Source: Anaerolineales bacterium (GTDB taxonomy: Bacteria; Chloroflexota; Anaerolineae; Anaerolineales; UBA6663). From it: a stretch of 64,000 nt of DNA. How positions within the stretch are numbered: position 1 is the stretch's first letter; every line of letters begins with the position of its first letter. A model generated the notes under the pieces. It saw nothing but the letters and a program-made list of their open reading frames with translations, had not been told where the DNA came from and did no database searches. Below are positions 1 to 8,589 of this stretch, one piece after another. The stretch is taken from the NCBI GenBank assembly GCA_020850595.1, contig JADZEK010000049.1, positions 23,506 through 87,505 on the forward strand, given 5' to 3'. Position numbers and translations under genes: made by a program.

Positions 1-2
1 AC

Positions 3-110
3 CTACCCGACGCTCGCCTGGGCAATTTCGCCCTGGAAGCGGAGATGCTCGTCACCGCGCCCCGTCACCAGGTGCTCAGCACGGTCTGCACCGACCTGTT
101 CATCCTTTAG
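3..110 (+). CDS. 3' end of an unidentified CDS (possibly M24 peptidase)
   Basis: An open frame enters from the left edge and stops at TAG 108-110, giving 35 C-terminal residues. The tail contains ALEAEMLVTAPRHQVLS, which is reminiscent of the closing strand of M24 Xaa-Pro peptidases (a Glu, then a Val-Thr pair, then a Val-Leu-Ser/Thr stretch). This is a weak resemblance over a short piece. The gene lies 36 bp upstream of the tautomerase and is probably in the same operon. Confidence 0.4.
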   Translation, partial: LPDARLGNFALEAEMLVTAPRHQVLSTVCTDLFIL

Positions 111-146
111 CCCACGCGGGCCTCAGCCCGCCAGAGGAGACCAACC

Positions 147-332
147 ATGCCCACGATTAGGATTGAGATGTGGTCCGGCCGGACGCTTGACCAGAAGCGC
201 GTGCTAGTCAAGAAGGTAACCGAGGCCGTGGTCGAAGCCTTGGCCGTCCAGCCCCAGGAAGTCAAGATCCGCATCGTCGAGGCCGAAAAAGAGGACTACG
301 CTGTCGGCGGGGTGCTGCGGAGCGATGTCTAG
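147..332 (+). CDS. 4-oxalocrotonate tautomerase family protein
   Basis: This 61-residue protein has the usual size of the 4-OT family. Pro2 follows the initiator Met and would become the N-terminal catalytic base after Met removal. The conserved Arg in the KIRIVEAE strand and the C-terminal GGV turn are also present. Members interconvert enol and keto acids in catabolic pathways; the substrate here is unknown. The start is set by an AGAGGAGA ribosome site about 8 bases upstream. The stop overlaps the start of the next gene by 8 bp, so the two are probably translationally coupled. Confidence 0.85.
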   Translation: MPTIRIEMWSGRTLDQKRVLVKKVTEAVVEALAVQPQEVKIRIVEAEKEDYAVGGVLRSDV

Positions 333-1047
333 CGCGCTGCCGGACCCGGCCGCCCCGCGCGCCCGCACGCTGCTCTACTACCTGGCCACCAGCGGCTACG
401 ACCAGGCCGAGCGCCGGCGCCGCCTCGACGCCCTGGCGCCGTTCCTCCCGTCGGGCTTTCGCTTAGAGTTTGTCACCGCCGCCGAAGGTCCAGCGTATCT
501 CGACCGCGCGGCTGACTTCGCCGCCGCCACCCGCGCAGCCCAAGCCGGCGTCGAAGCCCTCGGCCCAGAGCAGGGTGAGGTCATTGTTTTGGGCGGTGCG
601 CTCGACCTGGGGCTGGCCGAACTGCGCGCCCGCGCTCGCCTCCCGGTCATCGGCCCCGGCGAAACGGCCTTGTTCGTCGCCGCGCTCTATCGCCGCCCGT
701 TCGTCCTCCTGGTGCAGGACGACGCGGCCCTGGAAGCCGGTCACCGCCTGGTGGCGCAGACGCCGGTCAAGCCGGCCGTCGTCCACGTCCACTCGCTGGG
801 CTTGCCTGTGCGCGTGCTGGTCGCTGACCCTGAGCGCGGCCGCCAGGCCCTCTGGTCGGCCGCCCGCGCCGCCCTGGAAGCTTACCCCGGCGCCGCCCTG
901 TTGCTTGGCTCGATGAGCTTGCCAACCCTGGGCCTAACCGACGACTTGCGCGCCCAACTCGGCGTGCCCGTCCTCGATCCGCTGCGCCTCGCGCTGCGCC
1001 TCGCCGCCGAAACGGCCGAGGCCGCCGCGCGCGCCGGAGGCACATAA
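325..1047 (+). CDS. Asp/Glu/hydantoin racemase-like protein without catalytic cysteines
   Basis: This 240-residue protein has the layout of the Asp/Glu/hydantoin racemase superfamily. A strand leads into VIVLGGALDLGL near residues 86-97, PVIGPGE follows at 107-113, then a second half with LLLGSMSL at 192-199 and VPVLDPL at 214-220. In active racemases of this family a cysteine sits in each of the two glycine-rich loops. Here those places hold G90-G91 and S196, so ordinary two-base cysteine racemisation is not expected. It may be a decarboxylase, maleate-isomerase-like or non-catalytic relative. It overlaps the tautomerase gene by 8 bp, so the two probably act in one pathway. Confidence 0.65.
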   Translation: MSSALPDPAAPRARTLLYYLATSGYDQAERRRRLDALAPFLPSGFRLEFVTAAEGPAYLDRAADFAAATRAAQAGVEALGPEQGEVIVLGGALDLGLAELRARARLPVIGPGETALFVAALYRRPFVLLVQDDAALEAGHRLVAQTPVKPAVVHVHSLGLPVRVLVADPERGRQALWSAARAALEAYPGAALLLGSMSLPTLGLTDDLRAQLGVPVLDPLRLALRLAAETAEAAARAGGT

Positions 1048-1144
1048 TCAAACTGCGCCCGGATTGCGAGCCGCGCCCTCCAGCGCCGGCCTGCGTTCCG
1101 GCCGCCGAAACTGGGCGCGCGATGAGCGGCCGCCACAATCAGAC

Positions 1145-1150
1145 TATAAT
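1145..1150 (+). promoter_or_regulatory. -10 element upstream of the FadR-type gene
   Basis: TATAAT lies about 80 bp ahead of the GTG at 1229. Transcription would start near 1157, which rules out the longer open frame beginning at 1064 as the true start. No good -35 is visible. Confidence 0.5.
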
Positions 1151-1228
1151 GAAAAGCTGCGTTCATTCTGTCTCTGGGGGGCCGCTTGTTCGAGCGTTGA
1201 TCGGCCCGCGAATCAGGGGATAAAAAGC

Positions 1229-1975
1229 GTGAAGTCTGAAGCCATCTTCCAGCGCATCAAGCAAGTGCGGGTCGCCGATACCGTCGTGGATCAGGTCATC
1301 TCCCTGATTGAGGACAACGTGCTCAAACCGGGCGACAAATTGCCCAGCGAGCGCGAGTTGGTGGCCCAGTTCCAGGTGGCGCGCCCTTCCATTCGCGAGG
1401 CGCTGCGCATCCTCGAATTCCAGCAGGTGATTCAAGTGCGGCACGGCCGCGGCGCTTTCGTCCTCGGCCTCAACAACGGCCTGGCCTCCGACGAGGAGCG
1501 CGTCCGCTCCTGGTTCCATGAACACGGCCGTGAAATGCTCGATGTCCTCGAGGTCCGCACCAACCTCGAGGGCCTGGCCGCGCGCCTGGCCGCCGAAAAA
1601 GCGACCCCGGAGGCGGTGGCGGAGATTCAGCTGAAGATCCTGGCGGCCGAAAAAGAGTTTACGGAAAGCAATTGGGACGAGTTAGTGCGCCTTGACCGCC
1701 AGTTCCACCTGGCCGTAGCCCGCAGCAGCGGCAATGCCTTGATCCCGCCGCTGACCGAGATGTTGATTGACGCCATGGTCAACCCCCGCCGCTCGCTGAT
1801 GCGCCTGCGCTCACACGCCCCCGGCTCCTGGGCCGACCACACGGCTGTGCTCGACGCCATCCGCGCCCACGACCCCCAACGCGCTGAGCAGAACATGCTC
1901 ATCCATCTCGGCCACGTGCGCACTAACGTCATAGCGCTCAGCGCTGGCGTCGCAGACGCCCTGGAGGCCGCTTAA
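1229..1975 (+). CDS. FadR/GntR-family transcriptional regulator
   Basis: This 248-residue protein has a GntR winged helix over about residues 15-80, including KPGDKLPSERELVAQF and the RPSIREALR recognition helix. An all-helical FCD ligand domain follows, with the D-x-x-F-H metal-binding pattern (RLDRQFHLAVA) and two later His residues. FadR/FCD proteins repress sugar-acid, amino-acid or fatty-acid genes until an organic acid binds. I chose the GTG at 1229 because AGGGGA lies 8 bases upstream and the likely promoter is at 1145. It probably controls the flanking catabolic genes. Confidence 0.9.
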   Translation: MKSEAIFQRIKQVRVADTVVDQVISLIEDNVLKPGDKLPSERELVAQFQVARPSIREALRILEFQQVIQVRHGRGAFVLGLNNGLASDEERVRSWFHEHGREMLDVLEVRTNLEGLAARLAAEKATPEAVAEIQLKILAAEKEFTESNWDELVRLDRQFHLAVARSSGNALIPPLTEMLIDAMVNPRRSLMRLRSHAPGSWADHTAVLDAIRAHDPQRAEQNMLIHLGHVRTNVIALSAGVADALEAA

Positions 1976-2094
1976 CCCCCGGCCGCCGGGCCGCCTCCCA
2001 GCGCGCACCGCCACCGCGCTGTCTGCGCGGACAAATCATTAAAACCGCCCGCCGCTTTAACCGGTGGAACCAACCCCCCCAAGGAGCTGTCACC

Positions 2095-2472
2095 ATGCCG
2101 CTTGAAGTCGTCACCACCAACAGAATACCCAAGTCGCCCAACCCGTTCTCGCTGGGCATCAAAGCCGGCGGATTTCTGTTCGTCTCGGGCCAGGTTGGCA
2201 AGGACGCCAACGGAAAGGTGCTGGCGGGCCTGCCGGAACAAACCCGGCAGACCTTGGAGAACCTGAAGATCGTCATCGAGGCCGGCGGCGGAAGCTTGAG
2301 CCAGGTGGTCAAGGCGACGATTTACATGACCGACATCACGCGCCTGCCCGAGGTGAACGAGATCTACCGCACCTACTTCACCGGCACGCTGCCCGCCCGG
2401 GTTACGGTGGAGGTGCGCAAGCTGGGCGGCACCGCCGAGATCGAGATTGACGCGATCGTGGCGCTGGACTAA
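2095..2472 (+). CDS. RidA family enamine/imine deaminase
   Basis: This 125-residue protein matches the RidA (YjgF/YER057c/UK114) family. It has FLFVSGQVG near residue 28, SQVVKATIYMTD at 69-80, and the signature PARVTVEV containing Arg102, which binds the imine carboxylate, followed by a C-terminal IEIDAIVAL strand. RidA proteins hydrolyse reactive 2-aminoacrylate-type enamines released by PLP enzymes; some relatives work in amine or carbamate catabolism. AAGGAG precedes the ATG. The downstream MFS gene begins 17 bp after the stop. Confidence 0.9.
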   Translation: MPLEVVTTNRIPKSPNPFSLGIKAGGFLFVSGQVGKDANGKVLAGLPEQTRQTLENLKIVIEAGGGSLSQVVKATIYMTDITRLPEVNEIYRTYFTGTLPARVTVEVRKLGGTAEIEIDAIVALD

Positions 2473-2489
2473 AGCCCACCCCCAGTCGT

Positions 2490-3767
2490 TTGAACCGCAT
2501 CCGCGCCGCGCTGCGGCCACTGCTGGCCGCCCGAGAACACAACCGCCTGCTGATCATCTGCGCCGCGGCCTTCCTGCTCTCGGTAGGGATGGGGCTGACA
2601 AGCCCCGTGGTGTCCCTGTACGCCCAGAGCCTGGGGGTCAGCACGTCGCTGGTCGGCGTGTACATCACCACCTTCGCCCTGGGTCGCATCCTGGTGACTA
2701 TCCCGGCCGGCCGCGCCGCCGACCGCTGGGGGCGGCGCAGCCTGCTGGGCGTCGGGCCGCTGATCATTGCCACGGCGGCCCTCGGGCAGGCGCTGGCCCC
2801 CAGCTACGCGCTGCGGCTGGCCTTTCGGCTGGTAGACGGCCTCGGCTCAGGGCTGGTCATGTCGGCCATCTATCTGAGCGCGGCTGACCTGACGACGCCC
2901 AGCGAACGCGGTCGGATCACGAGCCTGTTCCACACGGCCCTGTTGGGCGGCCTTACCGTTGGGCCGGCCATTGGCGGTGTGGTGGCCGAGGGCTTCGGCC
3001 TGGCCGGCCCGTTCTTCGGCATGGCCCTGTTGTCGCTCATCATCGGGCCGGTCCTGTGGCTCGCTCTGCCAGAACTGCCCAGCGCGGCGGCCCGGGCGGA
3101 AACGGAGGCTGCCCCGCCCGCGCCCCGGCCGTCCACATCGAAACCGGTAGGCCGGCCGGCCAACGCCGCCGGCCGGCTGTGGGCCGATCCGAATTTCGTG
3201 CTCGTGGCGCTGGCCGGCTTTGTCACCTTCTTCGCGCGGGCCGGCGCGCGCGACACGATCTTGCCTCTGCTGGGCCACGCCGAACTGGGGTTGGGCGCTC
3301 CGCAATTGGGGGTCATCTTCACGGCGATGGCGGCTATGAACTTGGTGGCGGTGCCGGTCGGGGGGCAGTTGACCGACCGGGTTGGCCGCAAGCCGGCGAT
3401 CTTCATCGGGCTGATGATCATTGCCGGGTCCAGTCTGCTGTTGGCGCTGACGCCCAACACCTTTGGGTTTGTGCTGGGCGCGCTGCTGATGGGCTTTGGC
3501 AAGGGCTTTAGCGAGCCAGCCGCGATGGTCTATATGACCGACATCTCGCCGGCGGGCCGGTATGGCGCCAGTTACGGGCTGTTCCTAACGCTGCGCGACG
3601 TTGGTCTGCTGGCGGGGCCGGTGGCCTTGGGCCGCATTGCCGACCTCTCCGACCTGCGCCTGCCGTTGCTGCTGACCGCCGGCGTTACCCTGGCGGTCAG
3701 CGTGCTGTTTGTCGGCCTGGCACACGAGACGTTGCGGCGGCGCCAGTTGACCCGCCCTCGCGTCTAG
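2490..3767 (+). CDS. MFS transporter, 12 transmembrane segments
   Basis: This 425-residue polytopic membrane protein has the MFS loop 2-3 motif GRAADRWGRRSLL near residues 72-84 and its second-half counterpart GQLTDRVGRKPA near 290-302. A proline-rich cytoplasmic loop at about 200-230 separates the two six-helix halves. Such proteins export drugs or import metabolites; the substrate is not evident. The start is a TTG directly before NRIRAAL, and an earlier start would run into the RidA gene. It probably shares a transcript with the RidA gene. Confidence 0.9.
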   Translation: MNRIRAALRPLLAAREHNRLLIICAAAFLLSVGMGLTSPVVSLYAQSLGVSTSLVGVYITTFALGRILVTIPAGRAADRWGRRSLLGVGPLIIATAALGQALAPSYALRLAFRLVDGLGSGLVMSAIYLSAADLTTPSERGRITSLFHTALLGGLTVGPAIGGVVAEGFGLAGPFFGMALLSLIIGPVLWLALPELPSAAARAETEAAPPAPRPSTSKPVGRPANAAGRLWADPNFVLVALAGFVTFFARAGARDTILPLLGHAELGLGAPQLGVIFTAMAAMNLVAVPVGGQLTDRVGRKPAIFIGLMIIAGSSLLLALTPNTFGFVLGALLMGFGKGFSEPAAMVYMTDISPAGRYGASYGLFLTLRDVGLLAGPVALGRIADLSDLRLPLLLTAGVTLAVSVLFVGLAHETLRRRQLTRPRV

Positions 3768-4009
3768 ACGACCCGCCGGGCGTGTTCCGGCTGACCCGCG
3801 CGCCCCAGGCAGCCGCAACCCGTCGCGGCCGTGTTACCGTGAACCGGGCGCGCCCGTTTCAAGAACGCCGCCGCCGGCGCTCCTGACCTGCCCCAGTCTG
3901 ACCAGAACTCCTGCTGGTCACGGCCGCCAGCTTATAGAACGCATGTACTGACTAATTCGGGCACTGCTCCGCGCTCGCAGTCCTTCATGTTCGGATTTGC
4001 TCATCCGGC
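3768..4009. other. Intergenic stretch without a gene
   Basis: No coding frame is convincing here. It holds a 7-bp inverted repeat (TGACCAG at 3899-3905 and CTGGTCA at 3914-3920), which may be an operator for the promoter that follows or part of a weak terminator for the MFS gene. Confidence 0.4.
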
Positions 4010-4038
4010 TTGACTATCAAACGTCCTCGCTATACTAT
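4010..4038 (+). promoter_or_regulatory. sigma-70-type promoter for the FGGY kinase operon
   Basis: TTGACT (4010-4015) is followed by TACTAT (4033-4038) at a 17-bp spacing; TATACT at 4031-4036 with 15 bp is the alternative. The predicted start of transcription near 4045 lies downstream of the longest possible ORF start at 3997. Confidence 0.6.
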
Positions 4039-4083
4039 TCGAACAGCAATTCAATCACCGCCGATTTGAGGCACGGGCTTCGC

Positions 4084-5640
4084 TTGACAGCCAGAGACCG
4101 ACTCATCCTATCGCTGGACCTTGGCACCACCGCCATCAAAGTGGGCCTCTTTACTGCCGCCGGCGACTTACTCCGGCTGGCGGCCCGCGAGCAGCGCCTG
4201 CTCTTCCCCGGGCCGGGCCGGGTCGAGCAATCTCTAGCGGCCACCTGGCAACTGGCCGGTGAGGCCGCCCGCGAGTTGCTCACCGGCCTGGAACCGGCGG
4301 ATGTCCAGGCCGTCGTGCTGACCAATCAGCGCGGCTCAGTCGTCCCCCTGGACGTCACCGGCCGGCCGCTGACCGACCTCATCGTCTGGATGGACCGCCG
4401 CGGCCTCTCCCAGGTCCAGCGGCTCGAAACCGCCATCGGCCGCCAGGCCTACTACCAGACCAGCGGCCATCCCATCGTGCCCATCACCGGCGTCACCAAA
4501 ATACTCTGGCTGCAGCATCTGGCCCCGGAAGTGTGGGCCGACGCCGCCGTGGTTGGCCCGCCCCAAACCATCTTCCTGCGCTGGCTGGGCTGCGCCGAAG
4601 CCGTGGCCGACTACTCCTCCGGCAGCTACCTCTTCCCCTGCGACATTCGGGCGCGCCAATTCAGCCGGCCCCTGGCCGAGGCTCTCCACTTCCCCCTCGA
4701 CCGCCTCCCCCGCCTGGTCCCGGCCACCGAAATTGTCGGCCACCTGAGTGCGCCCGCGGCCCAGCACCTGGGCCTGCCCAGCGGCCTCCCCCTCGGGGCC
4801 GGCGGCGGCGACGGGCAGTGCGCGGCCGCCGGCACGGGCGTGGTCGCGCCCGGCAGCGTGATGGTCAACGTCGGCACGGCCGCCGGCGTTCAAGTCTTTC
4901 TCCCGCAGCCCGCCTTCGACCCCGCCCAGACCCTCAACTGCGCCGCCCACGTCGTCCCCGGCGCGTGGGAACTGGAAGCCCACACCCAGGCCTCCGGGAC
5001 TGTGTTCCGCTGGTTTCGTGACGAATTGGGCGGCGCCGAGCAGTTGGTCGCCCGGCATTCACACCACGACGCCTACGACCTGTTGATCGCCCAGGCTGCC
5101 GACGCCCCGCCCGGCAGCGACGGCCTCCTGTTCCTGCCCACCTTTAACGGCGCCACAGCCCCCGTGGTTGATCCCTACGCGCGCGGCGCCTTCATTGGCC
5201 TGCAGCTTGCCCACCGGCGCGGCCATCTTATCCGCGCCCTGCTCGAAGGCATCGCCTTAGAAATTCGCTGGATGCTAGACGCCCTCGCCGCTGCCGGCGC
5301 CCAGGTGCAGGAGGTCCGCCTGGCCGGGGGCGGGTCGCGCAACCCCCTCTGGAATCAGATCCAGGCCGATATTTACGACCGGCCCGTCCGCACAGTCAGC
5401 CACCCCGACGCGGCCCTGGTTGGCGCCGCCATGTGCGCCGCCGTGGCCCTGGGCTGGTACCCCGACTTCACGCGCGCCGCCGAAGCCTTTGTCGGCTTGG
5501 GGCCTGTCCTTCATCCGCGGCCCGCCACGCGCTCCGTGTACGACCAGGCCTACGCCCGCTACGTCCGTCTGTTCCGCCTGCTGAGTGAGCAGCAAGCGTT
5601 CACCCCTCACGCTCCCCTGGAGGAAACCCATGAGCACTAA
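4084..5640 (+). CDS. FGGY-family carbohydrate kinase
   Basis: This protein has about 518 residues from a TTG start, the usual length for the family. The N-terminal actin-like ATPase fold begins ILSLDLGTTAIKVGLF. A substrate loop with TNQRGSVVPLD and the VWMDRRG stretch follows. The second half has GGGDGQCAAAGTG and the LAGGGSRNPLWNQIQAD nucleotide-binding motif that marks xylulokinase-like and gluconokinase-like enzymes. It phosphorylates a sugar, polyol or sugar acid in the cytoplasm. A longer frame from 3997 starts before the promoter; TTG 4066 is an alternative start. It is the first gene of a run with the SnoaL-like gene and the hydrolase. Confidence 0.85.
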   Translation: MTARDRLILSLDLGTTAIKVGLFTAAGDLLRLAAREQRLLFPGPGRVEQSLAATWQLAGEAARELLTGLEPADVQAVVLTNQRGSVVPLDVTGRPLTDLIVWMDRRGLSQVQRLETAIGRQAYYQTSGHPIVPITGVTKILWLQHLAPEVWADAAVVGPPQTIFLRWLGCAEAVADYSSGSYLFPCDIRARQFSRPLAEALHFPLDRLPRLVPATEIVGHLSAPAAQHLGLPSGLPLGAGGGDGQCAAAGTGVVAPGSVMVNVGTAAGVQVFLPQPAFDPAQTLNCAAHVVPGAWELEAHTQASGTVFRWFRDELGGAEQLVARHSHHDAYDLLIAQAADAPPGSDGLLFLPTFNGATAPVVDPYARGAFIGLQLAHRRGHLIRALLEGIALEIRWMLDALAAAGAQVQEVRLAGGGSRNPLWNQIQADIYDRPVRTVSHPDAALVGAAMCAAVALGWYPDFTRAAEAFVGLGPVLHPRPATRSVYDQAYARYVRLFRLLSEQQAFTPHAPLEETHEH

Positions 5641-6043
5641 AGAAGAGCAACACAAAGCCACCGTCCGCCGCGCTATTGCCGCCTTCAATAACCGTGACCT
5701 GGCCGGCTACTGGGCCTGCCACACCGAAGACACCACCTCTCACGAAGTCTACTTTCCCGAGCCGCTCACCAAGGCCGAGATGTCGAAGTTCGTGCCGCAG
5801 CTCTGGCACGCTTACCCCGACTGGCATATTGACACCCGATCAATGACCGCCGAGGGCGACCTGGTGGCCGTGGAGAATGTCATGACCGCCACCTTCGTCA
5901 ACGACATGGGCGACCAAAAAGCCACCGGCAAGTCGTTCAGCGTGCGCGAAGGCGTGTTCTTCCAGATGAAAGACGGCCTGATCCAACACGTGCGCATCTA
6001 CCTGGACCAGAAGTCGCAAAACGAGCAGCTCGGCCTGGCCTAA
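5630..6043 (+). CDS. SnoaL-like / ester-cyclase family protein
   Basis: This 137-residue protein belongs to the NTF2-like fold. It starts with a long helix (KATVRRAIAAFNNRDLAGYWACH), continues with alternating strands, and has the FVNDMGDQKATGKSFSVREG segment typical of SnoaL-type polyketide cyclases and of the wider uncharacterised ester-cyclase group. The ATG at 5630 is chosen because GGAGG lies at 5619-5623. It overlaps the end of the kinase gene by 11 bp, suggesting translational coupling. A pathway role is not evident; many relatives bind small hydrophobic or carboxylic substrates. Confidence 0.8.
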   Translation: MSTKEEQHKATVRRAIAAFNNRDLAGYWACHTEDTTSHEVYFPEPLTKAEMSKFVPQLWHAYPDWHIDTRSMTAEGDLVAVENVMTATFVNDMGDQKATGKSFSVREGVFFQMKDGLIQHVRIYLDQKSQNEQLGLA

Positions 6044-6078
6044 CCGCTTCGCCTGCGCCCCCAGCAAGGACCACCCGC

Positions 6079-6978
6079 ATGGCCCTGGTTGTGCCTCGCC
6101 CCGATCCCCTGCCGCCCGACCCCTCCCGTCGCGAGACCATTGAGCGTGTCTCGTCCGCCGACGGTTGCCGGGTCAAGTTCGACCTCTACTCGCCCGCCGC
6201 GCCGCCGCCCGGGCCGCTGCCCTTGCTGCTCGCGCCCCATCCCATCACCTGGACCGCCGCCCAAGACTATCACGGCGGCCTGGTCGGGCTGATGCGTCCG
6301 TATCATCCCGGCTACTACGGCCTGGCCGACCGTCACGGCGTCATCATCGCCATGCCGCACGGCCACCAGCACCACGAAGATCTGTGCTCCCTGGCCGGGC
6401 CTGAGCAGCTGGCCGACATGCACGACCTGATTGACGGCCTCGCTCAACACGGCTACCAGGTGGATCAGCGCCGCGTGTACACCTGCGGCATGAGCATGGG
6501 CGGCCAGGAAGCCCTGGCGCTGGCCGGCCGCTACCCCGACCGCCTGGCCGCCTGCGTGGCTTTTAACCCCATCGTAGACCTGGCCGCCTGGCACGCAGAG
6601 CTGGCCGCCTCCCCCGTCCCCGCCATCCGCGAGTTCGGCACCGCGGCCCGCATTGCCCGCGAAGTCGGCGGCGACCCGGCGGCCGTGCCGCCCGCCTATG
6701 CCGAACGAAGCCCGTTGCACTACGCCGCGGCGCTAGCGCGCGTGCCCACCCTGGTCTTCTGGAGTCACGCCGACCTGATCATCCCGCGGCAGGTCACCCA
6801 CCACGCCTACCGCCTCTATCAGCGCGTCAAGGCCGTTGATCTGACCAGCGCCTTCGGCGAATACAACCACACCGCCATCCACGGCCCGCTCGTCCTCGAC
6901 CAGACCACGCGCTGGCAGCTCCACGAGTGGTGTGACTACGACCTGGCGCTGACCTGGCTGCTCAGCCACCGCCGTTAA
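6079..6978 (+). CDS. alpha/beta-hydrolase (esterase/PHB-depolymerase-like)
   Basis: This 299-residue protein has the alpha/beta-hydrolase nucleophile elbow GMSMGG with Ser139. An acid residue in SHADLIIP (Asp232) and a late His (His264 in YNHTAIHG, or His268) are placed to complete the triad. The strand LLLAPHP and the loop around AMPHGH fit an oxyanion hole. No signal peptide is visible, so it acts in the cytoplasm. It follows the SnoaL-like gene after 35 bp and ends the plus-strand block just before a strong hairpin. Likely substrates are esters or lactones. Confidence 0.8.
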   Translation: MALVVPRPDPLPPDPSRRETIERVSSADGCRVKFDLYSPAAPPPGPLPLLLAPHPITWTAAQDYHGGLVGLMRPYHPGYYGLADRHGVIIAMPHGHQHHEDLCSLAGPEQLADMHDLIDGLAQHGYQVDQRRVYTCGMSMGGQEALALAGRYPDRLAACVAFNPIVDLAAWHAELAASPVPAIREFGTAARIAREVGGDPAAVPPAYAERSPLHYAAALARVPTLVFWSHADLIIPRQVTHHAYRLYQRVKAVDLTSAFGEYNHTAIHGPLVLDQTTRWQLHEWCDYDLALTWLLSHRR

Positions 6979-6982
6979 CGCC

Positions 6983-7031
6983 AAAGCGGGCGAGCCGGTC
7001 CGACTGGCAGGTCGGCTGGTTCGCCCGCTTT
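6983..7031. terminator. Bidirectional rho-independent terminator
   Basis: An 11-bp inverted repeat pairs AAAGCGGGCGA (6983-6993) with TCGCCCGCTTT (7021-7031), with an inner secondary stem. It has a T-run on the right and an A-run on the left. It sits between the convergent hydrolase (+) and ATC-hydrolase-like (-) genes and can serve both. Confidence 0.8.
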
Positions 7032-7069
7032 TAGCTCCCGGGCGCCCGCCCGGGGCCGATCTATCAGCC

Positions 7070-7642
7070 TCACCCCTCCGGCTGGCGTTGGCGCACCGTC
7101 ATATGGCAGAAGCCCTTGGTCGCCAGTTGCTCGGCGCCGCCCAGCTCCGCCTCGAAGCTCCCGTTGTAGCCCTCCACCATACCCTTGTCCACCTGGTCAA
7201 AAATGCGGCAGAAACGCAGGTTCTCCGTGTCTGGCAACCCCATAGACTTCCAGTAGACCGGCAGGGGGCAATACGTTTCGCACACACGCATCTCGCCGGG
7301 CTGCACCTCGGCGCTGGTGCCCAGGTAAAGCTGCGCCATCGGGTGGGCCACCAACTCCGCCAGGCTCTCCAGGTTATTCGGCTGGCCCTGCGCCTTCACC
7401 AGTTCCTGGCGGGCCTGGCCCTTGCGATAGCCGATCTGATAGATCGCCTTGGCCGCCACGTCATACGCCTCGTCGCCAAAGCGCTCGCGCATCGCCAGGA
7501 TGATCTGCGTGACATACTCGGCCCGCCGCTTAATTTCCTTGTCCATGATCGCCTTCACCTCATCCCAGGTGAAGGCCTTGTCAGTTGAACGATGGCTGCG
7601 CTCCGGGAACACAAAGCCCGCCGCGCCGGTGACTTCTGTCAT
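7070..7642 (-). CDS. L-2-amino-thiazoline-4-carboxylic acid hydrolase family protein
   Basis: This 190-residue protein resembles the ATC-hydrolase family, whose founding members open a thiazoline ring on the way to L-cysteine. A helical N-terminal half is followed by a cysteine-rich C-terminal half with VCETYCPLPVYW, FCRIFDQVD and GFCHMTV, the spaced Cys pattern typical of the family. The start at 7642 lies within a TAATG overlap with the creatininase stop, so the two genes are coupled. It is the last gene of the long minus-strand operon. The reaction here probably involves a cyclic or C-N-containing substrate, but this is inferred from family and context. Confidence 0.7.
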   Translation of the reverse strand: MTEVTGAAGFVFPERSHRSTDKAFTWDEVKAIMDKEIKRRAEYVTQIILAMRERFGDEAYDVAAKAIYQIGYRKGQARQELVKAQGQPNNLESLAELVAHPMAQLYLGTSAEVQPGEMRVCETYCPLPVYWKSMGLPDTENLRFCRIFDQVDKGMVEGYNGSFEAELGGAEQLATKGFCHMTVRQRQPEG

Positions 7643-8478
7643 TATTCGCCGCCTCCTGGTTCTACCTTGGGCCGGCCGCGCCATGCCAGCCGGCCGCCCT
7701 TAATTGCCTCGATAAATTCTACCAACGCTTCGACTTTGACCCGCAGCAACGCCTCACCGCGCTCGGCCGAGGCAAACCGCGGCGCCCCCTGATGGCCCAG
7801 CGCCGTCATCTCGCCCATCGAGAGCGCGATCGTCACCGGGCCTTTGGAAAGCAGGCCCGATGGACTGGGGAACACCGCTCCCAGCCGCGTCAGCTCCACC
7901 TCCGGCGCCGCATCTACAAACTGCGCCGGGTCCACGTCCACCGGCGAGAGCGCCAGCATGGCCGAGGTCTCCGACGACCCGCCGTGCCCATCGTAGTCGG
8001 GCGTGCCGGCCGGCTTGGGCAGCGTCGCCAGTTCCCACGCCCGCACGTGGCAGGCCAGGGCCTGCGTCTCCAGGTGCAATTCCTCCACCAGCAAATCGAG
8101 GATGCCGTAGTTGCCCCCGTGACCGTCAAGCACAATGACCTTGTCGAACCCGTGGCGGATCAGGCTCAGCGCCACGTCCTTGATAAACTCCTTGAGCACT
8201 TCCGGCCGCACGCTCAGCGTGCCGGGGAAGTCGAGGAACATCCGCGAATTGCCAAACCAAATGGGCGGCGTCGTCGGCACTCCGGCCGCCTCCCCGGCCC
8301 GCAGCGCGATGGCATAGGTCTCCGCTGTGTCGGTGCCCACCGGCAGGTGCGGGCCATGCACCTCCACCGCCCCAACCGGAATGATCACGATCCCCTGCGC
8401 GTCTTTGGCCGCCTGCGCCACCTCCGGCGACGAGAGCCGTTCCAGCTGAACGGTGCGTTCTAAAGGCGACTTACTCAC
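7642..8478 (-). CDS. Creatininase-family metal-dependent amidohydrolase
   Basis: This protein of about 278 residues carries the metal-binding signature of the creatininase family: GAVEVHGPHLPVGTD at residues 36-50, DGHGGN at 118-123, and a later GHGGSSETSAML region with the expected Glu. Family members hydrolyse cyclic or linear amides (creatinine, formamidopyrimidines, some inositol-derived rings). The GTG at 8478 is preferred over the longer TTG frame at 8502 because GGAAGGAG lies about 9 bases upstream. It is joined by a one-base stop-start overlap to the following ATC-hydrolase-like gene. Confidence 0.85.
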   Translation of the reverse strand: MSKSPLERTVQLERLSSPEVAQAAKDAQGIVIIPVGAVEVHGPHLPVGTDTAETYAIALRAGEAAGVPTTPPIWFGNSRMFLDFPGTLSVRPEVLKEFIKDVALSLIRHGFDKVIVLDGHGGNYGILDLLVEELHLETQALACHVRAWELATLPKPAGTPDYDGHGGSSETSAMLALSPVDVDPAQFVDAAPEVELTRLGAVFPSPSGLLSKGPVTIALSMGEMTALGHQGAPRFASAERGEALLRVKVEALVEFIEAIKGGRLAWRGRPKVEPGGGE

Positions 8479-8589
8479 GCATCCACACTCCTTCCCCGGC
8501 AACCACGCGCCGGCCCCCCCGCCGGAGTCTGCCGCCAGGCGCTTGAGGGCCGGCCGCCCTATCTTCTCTTTGCGGCGGCCCTCGCCTAA

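Noticed and set aside
3997..4083. N-terminal extension of the FGGY kinase from the ATG-like start at 3997
   Set aside because: It would begin upstream of the predicted promoter, and the residues match nothing in the family.
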